Assembly (NCBI GenBank): GCA_027457005.1
Contig: DAIDTV010000107.1
Location: 1 to 5,804, forward strand
Origin: Chloroflexota bacterium
Lineage (GTDB): Bacteria; Chloroflexota; Limnocylindria; Limnocylindrales; CSP1-4
DNA length: 5,804 bases
Direction of reading: 5' to 3'
Both the position numbers and the translations under genes were made by a program. The first letter of the stretch is position 1. Every line of letters begins with the position of its first letter. The notes below the pieces were generated by a model. That model was given only the letters and a program-made list of their open reading frames with translations, was not told where the DNA came from and did not search any database. Shown in pieces: positions 1 to 5,804 of the stretch.

Positions 1-2
1 CC

Positions 3-89
3 ACCGGAGGGTCCCCGGTCATGAGGGCCCGGACCGCACCTGCGCCCACCCCCGGACTGGCGGCCCGTGCCGCGCGGACCGCCCGGTGA
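3..89 (+). CDS. Possible C-terminal tail of an upstream gene, or a 22-codon leader ORF
   Basis: The frame beginning at base 3 is open from the window edge to a TGA at 87-89, and that stop overlaps the GTG start of the next gene as GTGA. This is the usual look of a translationally coupled gene pair, so it may be the end of an upstream protein (Arg/Ala/Pro-rich, ending AARAARTAR). Alternatively, an ATG at 21 preceded by GGAGG at 6-10 (10-base spacing) would give a 22-residue peptide ending at the same stop, which could act as a leader feeding ribosomes into the DUF881 gene. The residues match no family I recognise, and a GC-rich frame can stay open this long by chance. Sequence to the left of the window would decide. 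Confidence 0.3.
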   Translation, partial: TGGSPVMRARTAPAPTPGLAARAARTAR

Positions 90-868
90 AGGGGCTCATC
101 GCCCGGGCGCGGCGCGTCCCGAGCTGGCAGCTCACGCTGGCGGCCGCCATGCTCGTCCTCGGGTTCCTGATGGTGGCCCAGGCGGCCGCGAACCCGTCGG
201 TGGTCCAGTACACGACCCAGGAGCGCCCGCCGCTCGTCGCGACGGCCACGGAGCTGCAGCAGCAGCAGGACGATCTCAAGGCGCAGATCCTGGCGCTCCG
301 GGCGCAGATCGAGCAGCTGGAGGCCTCCTCGGCCGGCAACAGCGCACTGGTGACGAGCCTGAACGACGAGCTCCAGCAGGCCCGGCTGGCGGCCGGCTTC
401 ATCGACCTGCAGGGTCCCGGAGTGGTGGTCCAGCTCGAGGACTCCACCCAGCCGATCCCGCCCGGCGCGGCGCCGGGCGACTACCTGGTGAGCTCCAGCG
501 ACATCCGCGCGGTGGTCGACGAGCTCTGGCTGGACGGCGCGGAAGCGATCGCGGTCAACGGCGAGCGCATCACCGCGACCAGCGGGATGACCGACATCGG
601 GTCGTCCATCCTGCTGAACGGCGCCTACCTGCAGCCGCCCTACCAGATCGTGGCCATCGGGCCGAAGGACCTCTACACCCGGATGACGACCTCCGCGAAT
701 TTCGCGCAATACGTGAAGGCACGCGTCGAGGGGTTCGGGATCCGCCTCGGCGCCGGCGCGCTGGACAAGGCCGTCGTCCCCGCGTACGCGGGCGGCGTCG
801 CGCTCACGTATGCGCACGCGCTCCCCGCACCACCCTCGCCTGCGGCGTCGCCGGGGATCGCGCCGTGA
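86..868 (+). CDS. DUF881 family membrane-anchored coiled-coil protein (first of tandem pair)
   Basis: This is a 260-residue protein of the DUF881 (YlxW-like) family. A short basic N-terminus (residues 1-11) precedes one hydrophobic segment at about 16-34, probably an uncleaved membrane anchor. A Gln/Leu-rich predicted coiled coil runs from about 53 to 101, and the DUF881 domain from about 106 to 245. Family hallmarks seen are GPGVVVQLEDS near 110-120, DELWLDGAEAIAVNGERI at 145-162, and LLNGAYLQPPYQIVAIG at 176-192. A short Pro/Ala-rich tail follows. Most of the protein should lie outside the cytoplasmic membrane. DUF881 genes are often found beside cell-division or cell-wall genes, but the biochemical role is not established. 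The GTG start at 86 is chosen because no start codon lies upstream in frame and because it overlaps the preceding TGA. No strong ribosome binding site precedes it, so coupling is likely. The stop overlaps the start of the second DUF881 gene. Confidence 0.9.
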   Translation: MKGLIARARRVPSWQLTLAAAMLVLGFLMVAQAAANPSVVQYTTQERPPLVATATELQQQQDDLKAQILALRAQIEQLEASSAGNSALVTSLNDELQQARLAAGFIDLQGPGVVVQLEDSTQPIPPGAAPGDYLVSSSDIRAVVDELWLDGAEAIAVNGERITATSGMTDIGSSILLNGAYLQPPYQIVAIGPKDLYTRMTTSANFAQYVKARVEGFGIRLGAGALDKAVVPAYAGGVALTYAHALPAPPSPAASPGIAP

Positions 869-1551
869 GGTCCGGCATGCGCTCGCGGAGCGCCCAGCTC
901 ACGATCGCGCTCGTGGCACTGCTGCTCGGGTTCCTGTCGATCGTGCAGCTCCGCGCCCAGGCGGGCGGCGTGGGGCTGGCCAACCTGACGTCCCAGGACC
1001 TCACCACGCTCATCGCGAACCTCAACCAGCGCAACGGCCAGCTGTCCACCGAGGTTGACACGCTGCGCACCCAGGCGCGCGATCTCCAGCAGGCTCGGAG
1101 CCTGGGCGTCTCCGCGGTGGGCGGGCTCCAGCAGGACCTGGCGAGCATCCGCCTCTGGGCGGGGCTCGATCCGGTCACCGGACGAGGCGTGACCGTCGAC
1201 TGCACCGGGCCGATGAGCGCCGGCGCGGCCAACGACCTGATCAACGAGCTTCGGCTCGCCGGCGCCGAGGCGCTCGCCATCGACGGGGTCCGCGTGGTGG
1301 CCAGCACGGTCGTCGCCGGCCCTCCCGGCGCCCTGTCGGTGGAGAACGTGACACTGGGTTCGTCGTTCCATGTATCGGCGATCGGCAACAGCATCAACCT
1401 GACTGCCGCGCTGACGCGGGTCGGGGGGATCGTCAGCCAGCTGCAGGTGACCAGCCCCAACGTCCAGCTCGCGGTCTCCCCGGAGAACAGCCTGGTGCTG
1501 CCCGCCACGGACCGGTCGCTGATCCCGGCGGACGCCCAGCCGCGGCTGTAG
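865..1551 (+). CDS. DUF881 family membrane-anchored coiled-coil protein (second, diverged paralogue)
   Basis: This is a 228-residue DUF881 protein with the same layout as its upstream neighbour. It has a basic N-terminus, a hydrophobic anchor at about 11-28, a coiled-coil-like stretch at about 43-95, and a DUF881 domain at about 100-215. Conserved positions include GRGVTVDCTGP (106-116), NDLINELRLAGAEALAIDGVRV (123-144), FHVSAIG (168-174) and the ending LVLPA (210-214). It is more diverged than the first copy: the acidic turn after the GxGV strand is replaced by CTGP, and the PPY motif before the AIG strand is lost. Two starts are possible. GTG at 865 gives a GTGA overlap with the previous stop. 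ATG at 877, four codons in, has GAGG at 867-870 with 6-base spacing. I list the GTG, but the ATG is about as likely; membrane topology is the same either way. The pair probably arose by tandem duplication and may form a heteromer (inference). Confidence 0.87.
   Translation: MRSGMRSRSAQLTIALVALLLGFLSIVQLRAQAGGVGLANLTSQDLTTLIANLNQRNGQLSTEVDTLRTQARDLQQARSLGVSAVGGLQQDLASIRLWAGLDPVTGRGVTVDCTGPMSAGAANDLINELRLAGAEALAIDGVRVVASTVVAGPPGALSVENVTLGSSFHVSAIGNSINLTAALTRVGGIVSQLQVTSPNVQLAVSPENSLVLPATDRSLIPADAQPRL
867..870 (+). promoter_or_regulatory. Candidate ribosome binding site for an internal ATG start at 877
   Basis: GAGG lies 6 bases before an in-frame ATG at 877 in the second DUF881 gene. It overlaps the TGA stop of the first. 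If used, it moves the start four codons downstream of the annotated GTG. The rival GTG at 865 has a weaker GGGGA at 853-857. Confidence 0.4.
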
Positions 1552-1555
1552 GCTC

Positions 1556-1571
1556 TGGTACGCTGTCCCCG
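1556..1571 (+). promoter_or_regulatory. Extended -10 promoter for tldD, predicted leaderless transcript
   Basis: The 20-base gap between the second DUF881 gene and tldD contains TGGTACGCT at 1556-1564, a TGn extended -10 joined to a TANNNT hexamer (TACGCT, 1559-1564). The hexamer ends 7 bases before the tldD ATG, so transcription would begin at or next to the A of the start codon. No purine-rich ribosome binding site is present before that ATG (the bases are GTCCCCG), which agrees with a leaderless mRNA. No good -35 box is seen 16-18 bases upstream; an extended -10 can partly replace it. A second TANNNT, TAGGCT at 1549-1554, overlaps the upstream stop codon but is less well placed. The match is short, so chance is possible. 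Confidence 0.5.
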
Positions 1572-3020
1572 ATGGACCACGTGACCGAGCGTGCCCTGCA
1601 GGTCGCGACCATGCGCGGCGCCTCCCACGCCGACGTGCGGACGGTCCGGCGCATGGAGGAGCGGCTGTCCGTCCGGACGGGCCGGGTCGCCGCCGCGTCA
1701 CGGCGCGAGGACGAGGGCTTCGGCGTCCGTGTGCTCGTGGACGGTGCCTGGGGTTTCGCGAGTTCCTGCCGGCTGACCACGGCCGAGGCCGAACGCGTCG
1801 CCGCCCGCGCGGTGCGGATCGCCCGCGCGTCGGCACGCGTGCAGCGACGTCCGGTGGCCCTCGACCGCCAGCCTGCGCAGCACGGTCGCTTCCAGACACC
1901 GGTTGCCATCGACCCGTTCCAGGTTTCCCTGGAGACCAAGGTCGGCGACCTCCTCGAGGCGGACGCGGCCATGCGCGCCGCGGCGGACCTCGCGTTCACC
2001 GACAGCACGTACCGCGCGGACCGGGAGTGGAAGACCTTCTGCGACAGCAACGGCACGGACGTGGAGCAGGAGATCACGCACACCGGCGCCGCCGTCGAGG
2101 CCAACGCCGTGGACGGCGACGAGCACCAGCGCCGCTCCTACCCGGAACCGGAGGGCGGCATGCGCGCCGGCGGATACGAGAACGTCCGCGGCCTGGCCCT
2201 GGCCACGCACGCGGGCCAGATCGCCCAGGAGGCCGTGGCGCTGCTCTCCGCGCCACAGTGTCCGCCCGGACGCCGGACGATCGTGCTCGATCCCACGCAG
2301 CTCTACCTCCAGATCCACGAGAGCTGCGGGCACCCCGCCGAGTTGGACCGCGTCTTCGGCACGGAGGCCTCCTACGCCGGCACCAGCTTCCTGACCACGG
2401 ATCGCCTCGCCGGCGGGTTCCGGTACGGGTCCGAGCTCGTCGACATCGTGGCCGATGCCACCGCCGACGGGGGGCTCGGGACGTTCGGCTGGGACGACGA
2501 GGGAGTCCCCGCCCAGTCGGTCCCGCTCGTCCGCGAGGGGATCTTCGTCGGGTACCTCTCCAGCCGGGAGACCGCGCCCAGGATCGGGCGCAGCAGCGGC
2601 GGCGCCATGCGCGCCGACGGCTGGAACCACATCCCGCTGATCCGCATGACCAACATCAACCTGCTCCCCCAACCGGGCATGAGCCTGGAGGAGATCATCC
2701 AGGACACCGACGACGGCCTCTACCTCGTCTCGAACCGTAGCTGGAGCATCGACGACCGCCGGCTCAACTTCCAGTTCGCGACCGAGGTCGCCTACGAGAT
2801 CCGCGGCGGGACGCTGGGCCGGCTCCTGAAGAACCCGACCTACACCGGCATCACGTACGAGTTCTGGCGCTCCTGCGATGCGGTCGCGGACGCGCGCAGC
2901 TACCAGATGCTGGGCACGCCGAACTGCGGCAAGGGCGAACCGTCGCAGGGGGGGCACGTGGGACACGCCTGCTCGGGCGCGAGGTTTCGCGACGTCCAGG
3001 TGGGGGTCGGCCGATGGTGA
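1572..3020 (+). CDS. tldD: TldD family zinc metalloprotease, catalytic subunit
   Basis: This 482-residue protein has the full TldD architecture (E. coli TldD is about 480 residues). An N-terminal domain at about 5-110 carries the RREDEGFGVRV strand region, a helical middle region spans about 120-230, and the C-terminal metalloprotease domain runs from about 232 to 480. The metal motif HESCGH lies at residues 249-254 (bases 2316-2333) and fits the family HEXXXH. It is followed by PAELDRVFGTEASYAGTSF. The third zinc ligand of the family, a C-terminal Cys in a CGK motif, is present as C452 in TPNCGKG (codon 2925-2927). All known active-site residues are therefore intact. TldD pairs with TldE to cleave unfolded peptides threaded into a closed chamber in the cytoplasm; known roles include microcin B17 maturation and CcdA antitoxin turnover in E. 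coli. Here the natural substrate is unknown. The ATG at 1572 lacks a ribosome binding site and fits leaderless initiation. The tldE start follows the stop by 13 bases. Confidence 0.95.
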   Translation: MDHVTERALQVATMRGASHADVRTVRRMEERLSVRTGRVAAASRREDEGFGVRVLVDGAWGFASSCRLTTAEAERVAARAVRIARASARVQRRPVALDRQPAQHGRFQTPVAIDPFQVSLETKVGDLLEADAAMRAAADLAFTDSTYRADREWKTFCDSNGTDVEQEITHTGAAVEANAVDGDEHQRRSYPEPEGGMRAGGYENVRGLALATHAGQIAQEAVALLSAPQCPPGRRTIVLDPTQLYLQIHESCGHPAELDRVFGTEASYAGTSFLTTDRLAGGFRYGSELVDIVADATADGGLGTFGWDDEGVPAQSVPLVREGIFVGYLSSRETAPRIGRSSGGAMRADGWNHIPLIRMTNINLLPQPGMSLEEIIQDTDDGLYLVSNRSWSIDDRRLNFQFATEVAYEIRGGTLGRLLKNPTYTGITYEFWRSCDAVADARSYQMLGTPNCGKGEPSQGGHVGHACSGARFRDVQVGVGRW

Positions 3021-3022
3021 CC

Positions 3023-3028
3023 GGGAGG
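3023..3028 (+). promoter_or_regulatory. Ribosome binding site that fixes the tldE start
   Basis: GGGAGG sits in the short gap after tldD and ends 5 bases before the GTG at 3034. It supports that GTG over any start inside the tldD 3' end. The nearby ATG at 3014 and GTG at 3017 are in another frame that stops at 3035-3037, so they are not tldE starts. Confidence 0.75.
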
Positions 3029-3033
3029 ACGGC

Positions 3034-4383
3034 GTGACGCTCGCCGGCGGCAGCCGGCTTCCGCTCGCCGAGCGACTCCTGCGGCTGGCCGCCGCGGAGG
3101 GAGCGAGCGAGGCCGAGGTGGTGGTGATGGCCACGGACGCGTCGCTGACGCGTTTCGCGAACAGCGAAATCCACCAGAACGTGTACGAGACCGACGTGGT
3201 GGCCAACCTGCGGTTCGTGGCCGGCCGACGGGTCGGGGTCGCCTCGAGCGGGCGGCTGGACCGGGACGGCCTGCGCGCCCTGGCCGAGACCGCGGCACGC
3301 ATCGCGCGCGTCCAGCCCGAGGTGGACGGCCCGGTGGTGCTCCCGGAGCCGGGTCCCATCCCGGAGGTGGCAGGCGCGTGGAGCCGGGCGACCGCCGCGG
3401 CGACACCCGAACGGCGGGCAGACGGCGTGCGGCAGGGCGGCGCGGAGGCCGACGCCGCGGGCGTCCTTGCGTTCGGCTCCTTCTCCACGTCGACGGACGG
3501 GCTGACGGTGGCGAACACGCGAGGGGTCCGGGCCGAGCAGGTCACGACGCAGTCGAGGCTCGTCACCATCTGCATGGGGCCGGACGGCGAGGCGGGCTAC
3601 GGAGAGGCGCTGGCGGTCGACGTGACGAGCATCGACCCCGCGTCGGTCGGGCGGGAGGCGGCGGGACGGGCGGTCCGATCCCGCGCGCCGGCAGTGCTGC
3701 CGCCGGGCGTGTATCCCGTGGTGCTCGAGCCGTATGCCGTCGTGGACCTGCTCGACTGGATCGGCGCGCTGGGCTTCTCCGCGCTCGCGGTAGAGGAGGG
3801 GCGCAGCTTCTACGAGCCCGGCCGGAGGATCGCCAGCGAGCTGGTCTCCACCTGGGACGACGCCAGGGACCCGGCGGGGACCCCCACGGCCTTCGACTAC
3901 GAGGGCACGGGGAAGCAGCGCGTGGCGCTGATCGAGCGTGGGTCCTGCGCGGGCCTCGTCTACGACGCGGCCACCGCGGGGCGCGCCGGGCGCCGGTCCA
4001 CCGGCCACGGCCTGCCCGCCCCCAACACGTACGGCCCCATCCCCACCAACCAGTTCATGGCCCCCGGCGACGCGATCCCCGGGGAGATGCTGGAGGGGAT
4101 TCGGCAGGGCCTGCTGGTCACGCGGTTCAACTACACGAACGCGGTGCATCCCAAGCGCGCCATCGTCACCGGGATGACCCGTGACGGCACGTTCCTGGTC
4201 GAGCGCGGCGAGATCGTGGGACCCGTGCGCAACCTGCGCTTCACGCAGAGCTACCTGGACGCGCTGGCCGGGGTCGAGGCGGTCGGCCGCGAGCGCCGGC
4301 TCCTGGCGGCGGAGTCCGGCAGCTGCGTGGTGCCCCGGCTGCGGATCGGCGCCTGGAATTTCACCGGCGCCACGGAGCACTGA
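3034..4383 (+). CDS. tldE: TldE/PmbA family protein, non-catalytic partner of TldD
   Basis: This 449-residue protein is homologous to TldD across its length but lacks the HEXXXH metal motif, as expected for TldE/PmbA. The N-terminal domain contains the strand-rich stretch TRFANSEIHQNVYETD at about 39-54. At the position matching the TldD metal helix there is LEPYAVVDLLDWIGALG (231-247), followed by EEGRSFYEPG (254-263). The C-terminal domain shows ERGSCAGLVYDAATA (301-315), STGHG (322-326), RFNYTNAVHPK (364-374) and the conserved ending region RGEIVGPVRNLRFTQSY (391-407). In E. coli both subunits are needed for a working cytoplasmic protease. The adjacent, same-strand placement 13 bases after tldD indicates one operon and equal expression. 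The GTG start at 3034 is set by GGGAGG 5 bases upstream; it is the only good start near the expected N-terminus. The frame stays open back to 2878, but that part lies within tldD and does not resemble TldE. Confidence 0.93.
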   Translation: MTLAGGSRLPLAERLLRLAAAEGASEAEVVVMATDASLTRFANSEIHQNVYETDVVANLRFVAGRRVGVASSGRLDRDGLRALAETAARIARVQPEVDGPVVLPEPGPIPEVAGAWSRATAAATPERRADGVRQGGAEADAAGVLAFGSFSTSTDGLTVANTRGVRAEQVTTQSRLVTICMGPDGEAGYGEALAVDVTSIDPASVGREAAGRAVRSRAPAVLPPGVYPVVLEPYAVVDLLDWIGALGFSALAVEEGRSFYEPGRRIASELVSTWDDARDPAGTPTAFDYEGTGKQRVALIERGSCAGLVYDAATAGRAGRRSTGHGLPAPNTYGPIPTNQFMAPGDAIPGEMLEGIRQGLLVTRFNYTNAVHPKRAIVTGMTRDGTFLVERGEIVGPVRNLRFTQSYLDALAGVEAVGRERRLLAAESGSCVVPRLRIGAWNFTGATEH

Positions 4384-4389
4384 GGGCGG

Positions 4390-4614
4390 ATGCCTGACCG
4401 TCCCGTCGTCGAGTTCCGGGAAGGCGACCGGGTCCGGCTGCGCAAGCCGCACCCGTGCGGCGCCCGGACGTGGCGCGTGGTCCGCCTCGGCGCCGACATC
4501 GGGCTGATCTGCGACGGCTGCGGCCGGCGCGTGCTGCTCGCACGGCGCGATCTCGAACGGCGGCTGGTCGCCTTCGTCGAGCGGGGACCCGCCGCCCCGG
4601 ACCCCGCGCCATGA
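4390..4614 (+). CDS. DUF951 family small protein with CxxC motif
   Basis: This is a 74-residue protein recognisable as DUF951 (the YyzM type of Firmicutes). Seen in order are FREGDRVRLRKPHPCG (residues 9-24), W28, VRLGADIGLIC (31-41), and CDGCGRRVLLAR (41-52). C23, C41 and C44 plus H21 could bind one metal ion in a zinc-ribbon-like fold, but metal binding is inferred from residue pattern only. The KPHPCG...W...R.GADI...C.GCGR pattern is the family signature. A Pro/Ala tail from about 67 is extra to the usual core of about 60-65 residues. No function has been established for the family; a basic, small, metal-binding protein suggests nucleic-acid or ribosome association (inference). The ATG at 4390 follows tldE by 6 bases; GAGGG at 4382-4386 overlaps the tldE stop but is close (3 bases), and CGGAG at 4373-4377 is an alternative. 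The stop overlaps the MFS start as ATGA. Confidence 0.88.
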   Translation: MPDRPVVEFREGDRVRLRKPHPCGARTWRVVRLGADIGLICDGCGRRVLLARRDLERRLVAFVERGPAAPDPAP

Positions 4615-5804
4615 GATCCGAGGACCCGGGACCGGCCCGCCAGGCGCCGCCCGAGCCGCCCGGCGGCCGGCACGACCCCGCCGCGGCTGGTTCGGGAGGC
4701 ATCCCCGGCACACCTCCGCACGACACCGGTGGCGTGCCGGCCCCCGAGCCGTCCGGGCTCGGGGTCCTGTCCAACCGGCGGTTCCTGTCGCTCTGGCTCG
4801 CGCAGGCGTCCACCCAGATCGGCGGGAACATGGTCATCTACGGGCTGACCATCGTCGTGTACGGCCTGACCGGGTCGAACTCGGCCGTCAGCCTGCTGAT
4901 CCTGACCTTCCTCGTCCCCGCCGTCGTCTTCAGCGCGATCGCCGGCGTCTACGTCGACCGCATCGACCGCCGCCTGATCCTGATCTCGACCAACCTGCTG
5001 CGGGGCGTCGCCTTCCTCGCCATGGTGGTCGTCAGCAACCAGCTCCTGCTGGTGTACGTGCTCAACGTGGTGGTCTCGACGGTGACCACGTTCTTCGCGC
5101 CCGCCGAGGCCGCCATGATCCCGCACCTGGTGGAGCGGGACCGGCTGATGCAGGCCAACGGGCTTTTCACCTTCACCCTGAACGCGTCGTTCGCGCTCGG
5201 GTTCGCGCTGCTGGGTCCCCTGGTGGTCAACCTGGCCGGCGCGCCGGCGCTGCTGCTGCTCGTGGCGATGTTCTACTTCGTGGCCGCGGCGCTCTGCGTG
5301 ACCCTCCCGAGCACCGAGCCGGAGGCCCCCGCCGCGGAGGGGGCACTGGGCGGTGCCGAGCGGGCGGTCGCGACCCTGGTGGCGCAGCTCCGGGAGGGGC
5401 TGGCCTACATCCGCACGAACCCCCGGATCTTCTGGTCGCTCACGTACCTGGCCATCACGGCCTCCCTCATCGGCGTGCTCGGCGTGCTCGGGCCGGGCTT
5501 CGCGACCAAGGCGCTCGGGCTGCGCGAGCAGGACTTCGTGGTGGTCGTGCTCCCGCTGGCGGCCGGCATCGTGATGGGCATCCTCTTCCTCAACGCGTAC
5601 GGCCGGTACATGCCCCGTCGCCGCGTGATCGAGGGCGGCCTCCTCGGGCTGTCGCTCACCCTGGTGGTGCTCTCCATCGCCGGCCCGCTCTCCCGGTTCC
5701 TCGAGGAGAATGCCAGGCGGCAGACCGTGGCCGACCTGGGCGGACTGGTCTCGCTGCTGGCGATCGTGGTGTTCCTGGCCTTCCTGGCGGGTGGCGCGTA
5801 CGCG
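4611..5804 (+). CDS. MFS transporter, probable drug/metabolite exporter (3' end outside window)
   Basis: The frame from ATG 4611 stays open to the last base, giving 398 codons without a stop, so the gene is cut by the window edge. Residues 1-50 are a Pro/Gly/Ala-rich, probably disordered cytoplasmic extension. From about 53 the protein is a major facilitator: NRRFLSLWLAQASTQIG opens TM1, and the motif A loop between TM2 and TM3 is GVYVDRIDRR at 112-121, matching GxxxDRxxRR. About ten hydrophobic helices are visible (near 60-85, 92-112, 122-142, 146-164, 186-206, 211-231, 273-295, 309-328, 340-360, 376-396), with a hydrophilic central loop at about 233-270. The layout resembles the EntS/MefA-like exporter branch (MFS_3 type), which moves drugs, macrolides or siderophores out by proton antiport; the substrate cannot be read from sequence. 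The ATG overlaps the DUF951 stop (ATGA) without its own clear ribosome binding site, so coupling is likely. A later start such as GTG 4734 would remove most of the extension. Confidence 0.88.
   Translation, partial: MRSEDPGPARQAPPEPPGGRHDPAAAGSGGIPGTPPHDTGGVPAPEPSGLGVLSNRRFLSLWLAQASTQIGGNMVIYGLTIVVYGLTGSNSAVSLLILTFLVPAVVFSAIAGVYVDRIDRRLILISTNLLRGVAFLAMVVVSNQLLLVYVLNVVVSTVTTFFAPAEAAMIPHLVERDRLMQANGLFTFTLNASFALGFALLGPLVVNLAGAPALLLLVAMFYFVAAALCVTLPSTEPEAPAAEGALGGAERAVATLVAQLREGLAYIRTNPRIFWSLTYLAITASLIGVLGVLGPGFATKALGLREQDFVVVVLPLAAGIVMGILFLNAYGRYMPRRRVIEGGLLGLSLTLVVLSIAGPLSRFLEENARRQTVADLGGLVSLLAIVVFLAFLAGGAYA
4742..4764 (+). repeat. Perfect 9-bp inverted repeat in the MFS N-terminal region
   Basis: CCCCGAGCC (4742-4750) and GGCTCGGGG (4756-4764) are perfect reverse complements separated by 5 bases. 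In RNA this would be a strong GC-rich hairpin. It lies in the codons for the Pro-rich extension of the MFS protein, just before the first membrane helix. It is not followed by a T-run, so it is not a typical intrinsic terminator. It may affect translation or may be chance in GC-rich sequence. Confidence 0.5.

Noticed and set aside
460..478. Near-perfect palindrome GCCCGGCGC-G-GCGCCGGGC in the first DUF881 gene
   Set aside because: It encodes an ordinary Pro/Gly/Ala loop (PPGAAPG) in the DUF881 domain and has no T-run or nearby gene boundary; chance is likely in GC-rich coding sequence.
67..1551. A single 494-codon + strand frame spanning both DUF881 genes
   Set aside because: Its first part is an Arg/Pro/Gly-rich out-of-frame reading of the first DUF881 gene; only the part from 865 onward has a family match.
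1552..1571. Intrinsic terminator between the second DUF881 gene and tldD
   Set aside because: The 20-base gap shows no inverted repeat and no T-run.
2878..3033. Longer tldE starting at ATG 2878 inside tldD
   Set aside because: The extra 52 residues are Arg-rich, overlap the TldD metal-ligand region, and do not resemble TldE; GTG 3034 has a good ribosome binding site 5 bases upstream.
1698..3575. Long - strand open frames opposite tldD and tldE (also 673-1899 and 2851-4713)
   Set aside because: Very high GC makes stop codons rare on the opposite strand. The products are Arg/Ala/Pro-rich with no recognisable domain, and the + strand genes there have clear family motifs.
1..5804. CRISPR array, tRNA/rRNA gene, insertion sequence or prophage piece
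   Set aside because: No spaced direct repeats, tRNA-like cloverleaf, transposase motifs or terminal repeats were seen; coding sequence fills almost the whole window with even codon use.

Overview
This is a gene-dense, very GC-rich bacterial segment (roughly 70% by eye, with nearly every third codon position G or C). All supported genes are on the + strand and are packed into overlapping or nearly overlapping reading frames. The combination of two tandem DUF881 genes, a TldD/TldE pair, a DUF951 zinc-ribbon-like protein and an MFS exporter fits best with a high-GC member of the Chloroflexota (for example the Limnocylindria-type soil lineages). A high-GC actinobacterium is the main alternative. 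This placement is inferred from gene content and composition, not from a marker gene.

Region 1 (1-1551) holds the possible tail of an upstream gene (or a 22-codon leader ORF), then two DUF881 membrane-anchored coiled-coil proteins. The junctions at 86-89 and 865-868 both use a GTGA stop/start overlap, so the block looks translationally coupled. DUF881 proteins (the YlxW type of Bacillus) commonly sit in or near cell-division/cell-wall gene clusters, so the missing upstream neighbour may be a division gene.

Region 2 (1552-4614) begins after a 20-base gap containing an extended -10 element placed so that transcription would start at or next to the A of the tldD ATG. That predicts a leaderless mRNA and a new transcription unit. 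It encodes TldD (metal site HEXXXH plus a C-terminal Cys, both intact), TldE/PmbA (non-catalytic partner, no HEXXXH) and a 74-residue DUF951 protein with a CxxC motif. TldD and TldE together form a zinc protease that digests unfolded peptides and, in some bacteria, matures peptide antibiotics. No precursor peptide or RiPP-modifying enzyme is visible here.

Region 3 (4611-5804) is an MFS transporter coupled to DUF951 by an ATGA overlap. It has a Pro/Gly/Ala-rich N-terminal extension and runs off the window end after 398 codons. There is no gene-free stretch over 300 bases, and no RNA gene, CRISPR array, mobile element or convincing terminator was seen. The window reads as ordinary chromosomal housekeeping sequence. 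The most useful second-look items are the leaderless promoter, the diverged DUF881 pair, and the conserved-but-uncharacterised DUF951 gene attached to the protease pair.
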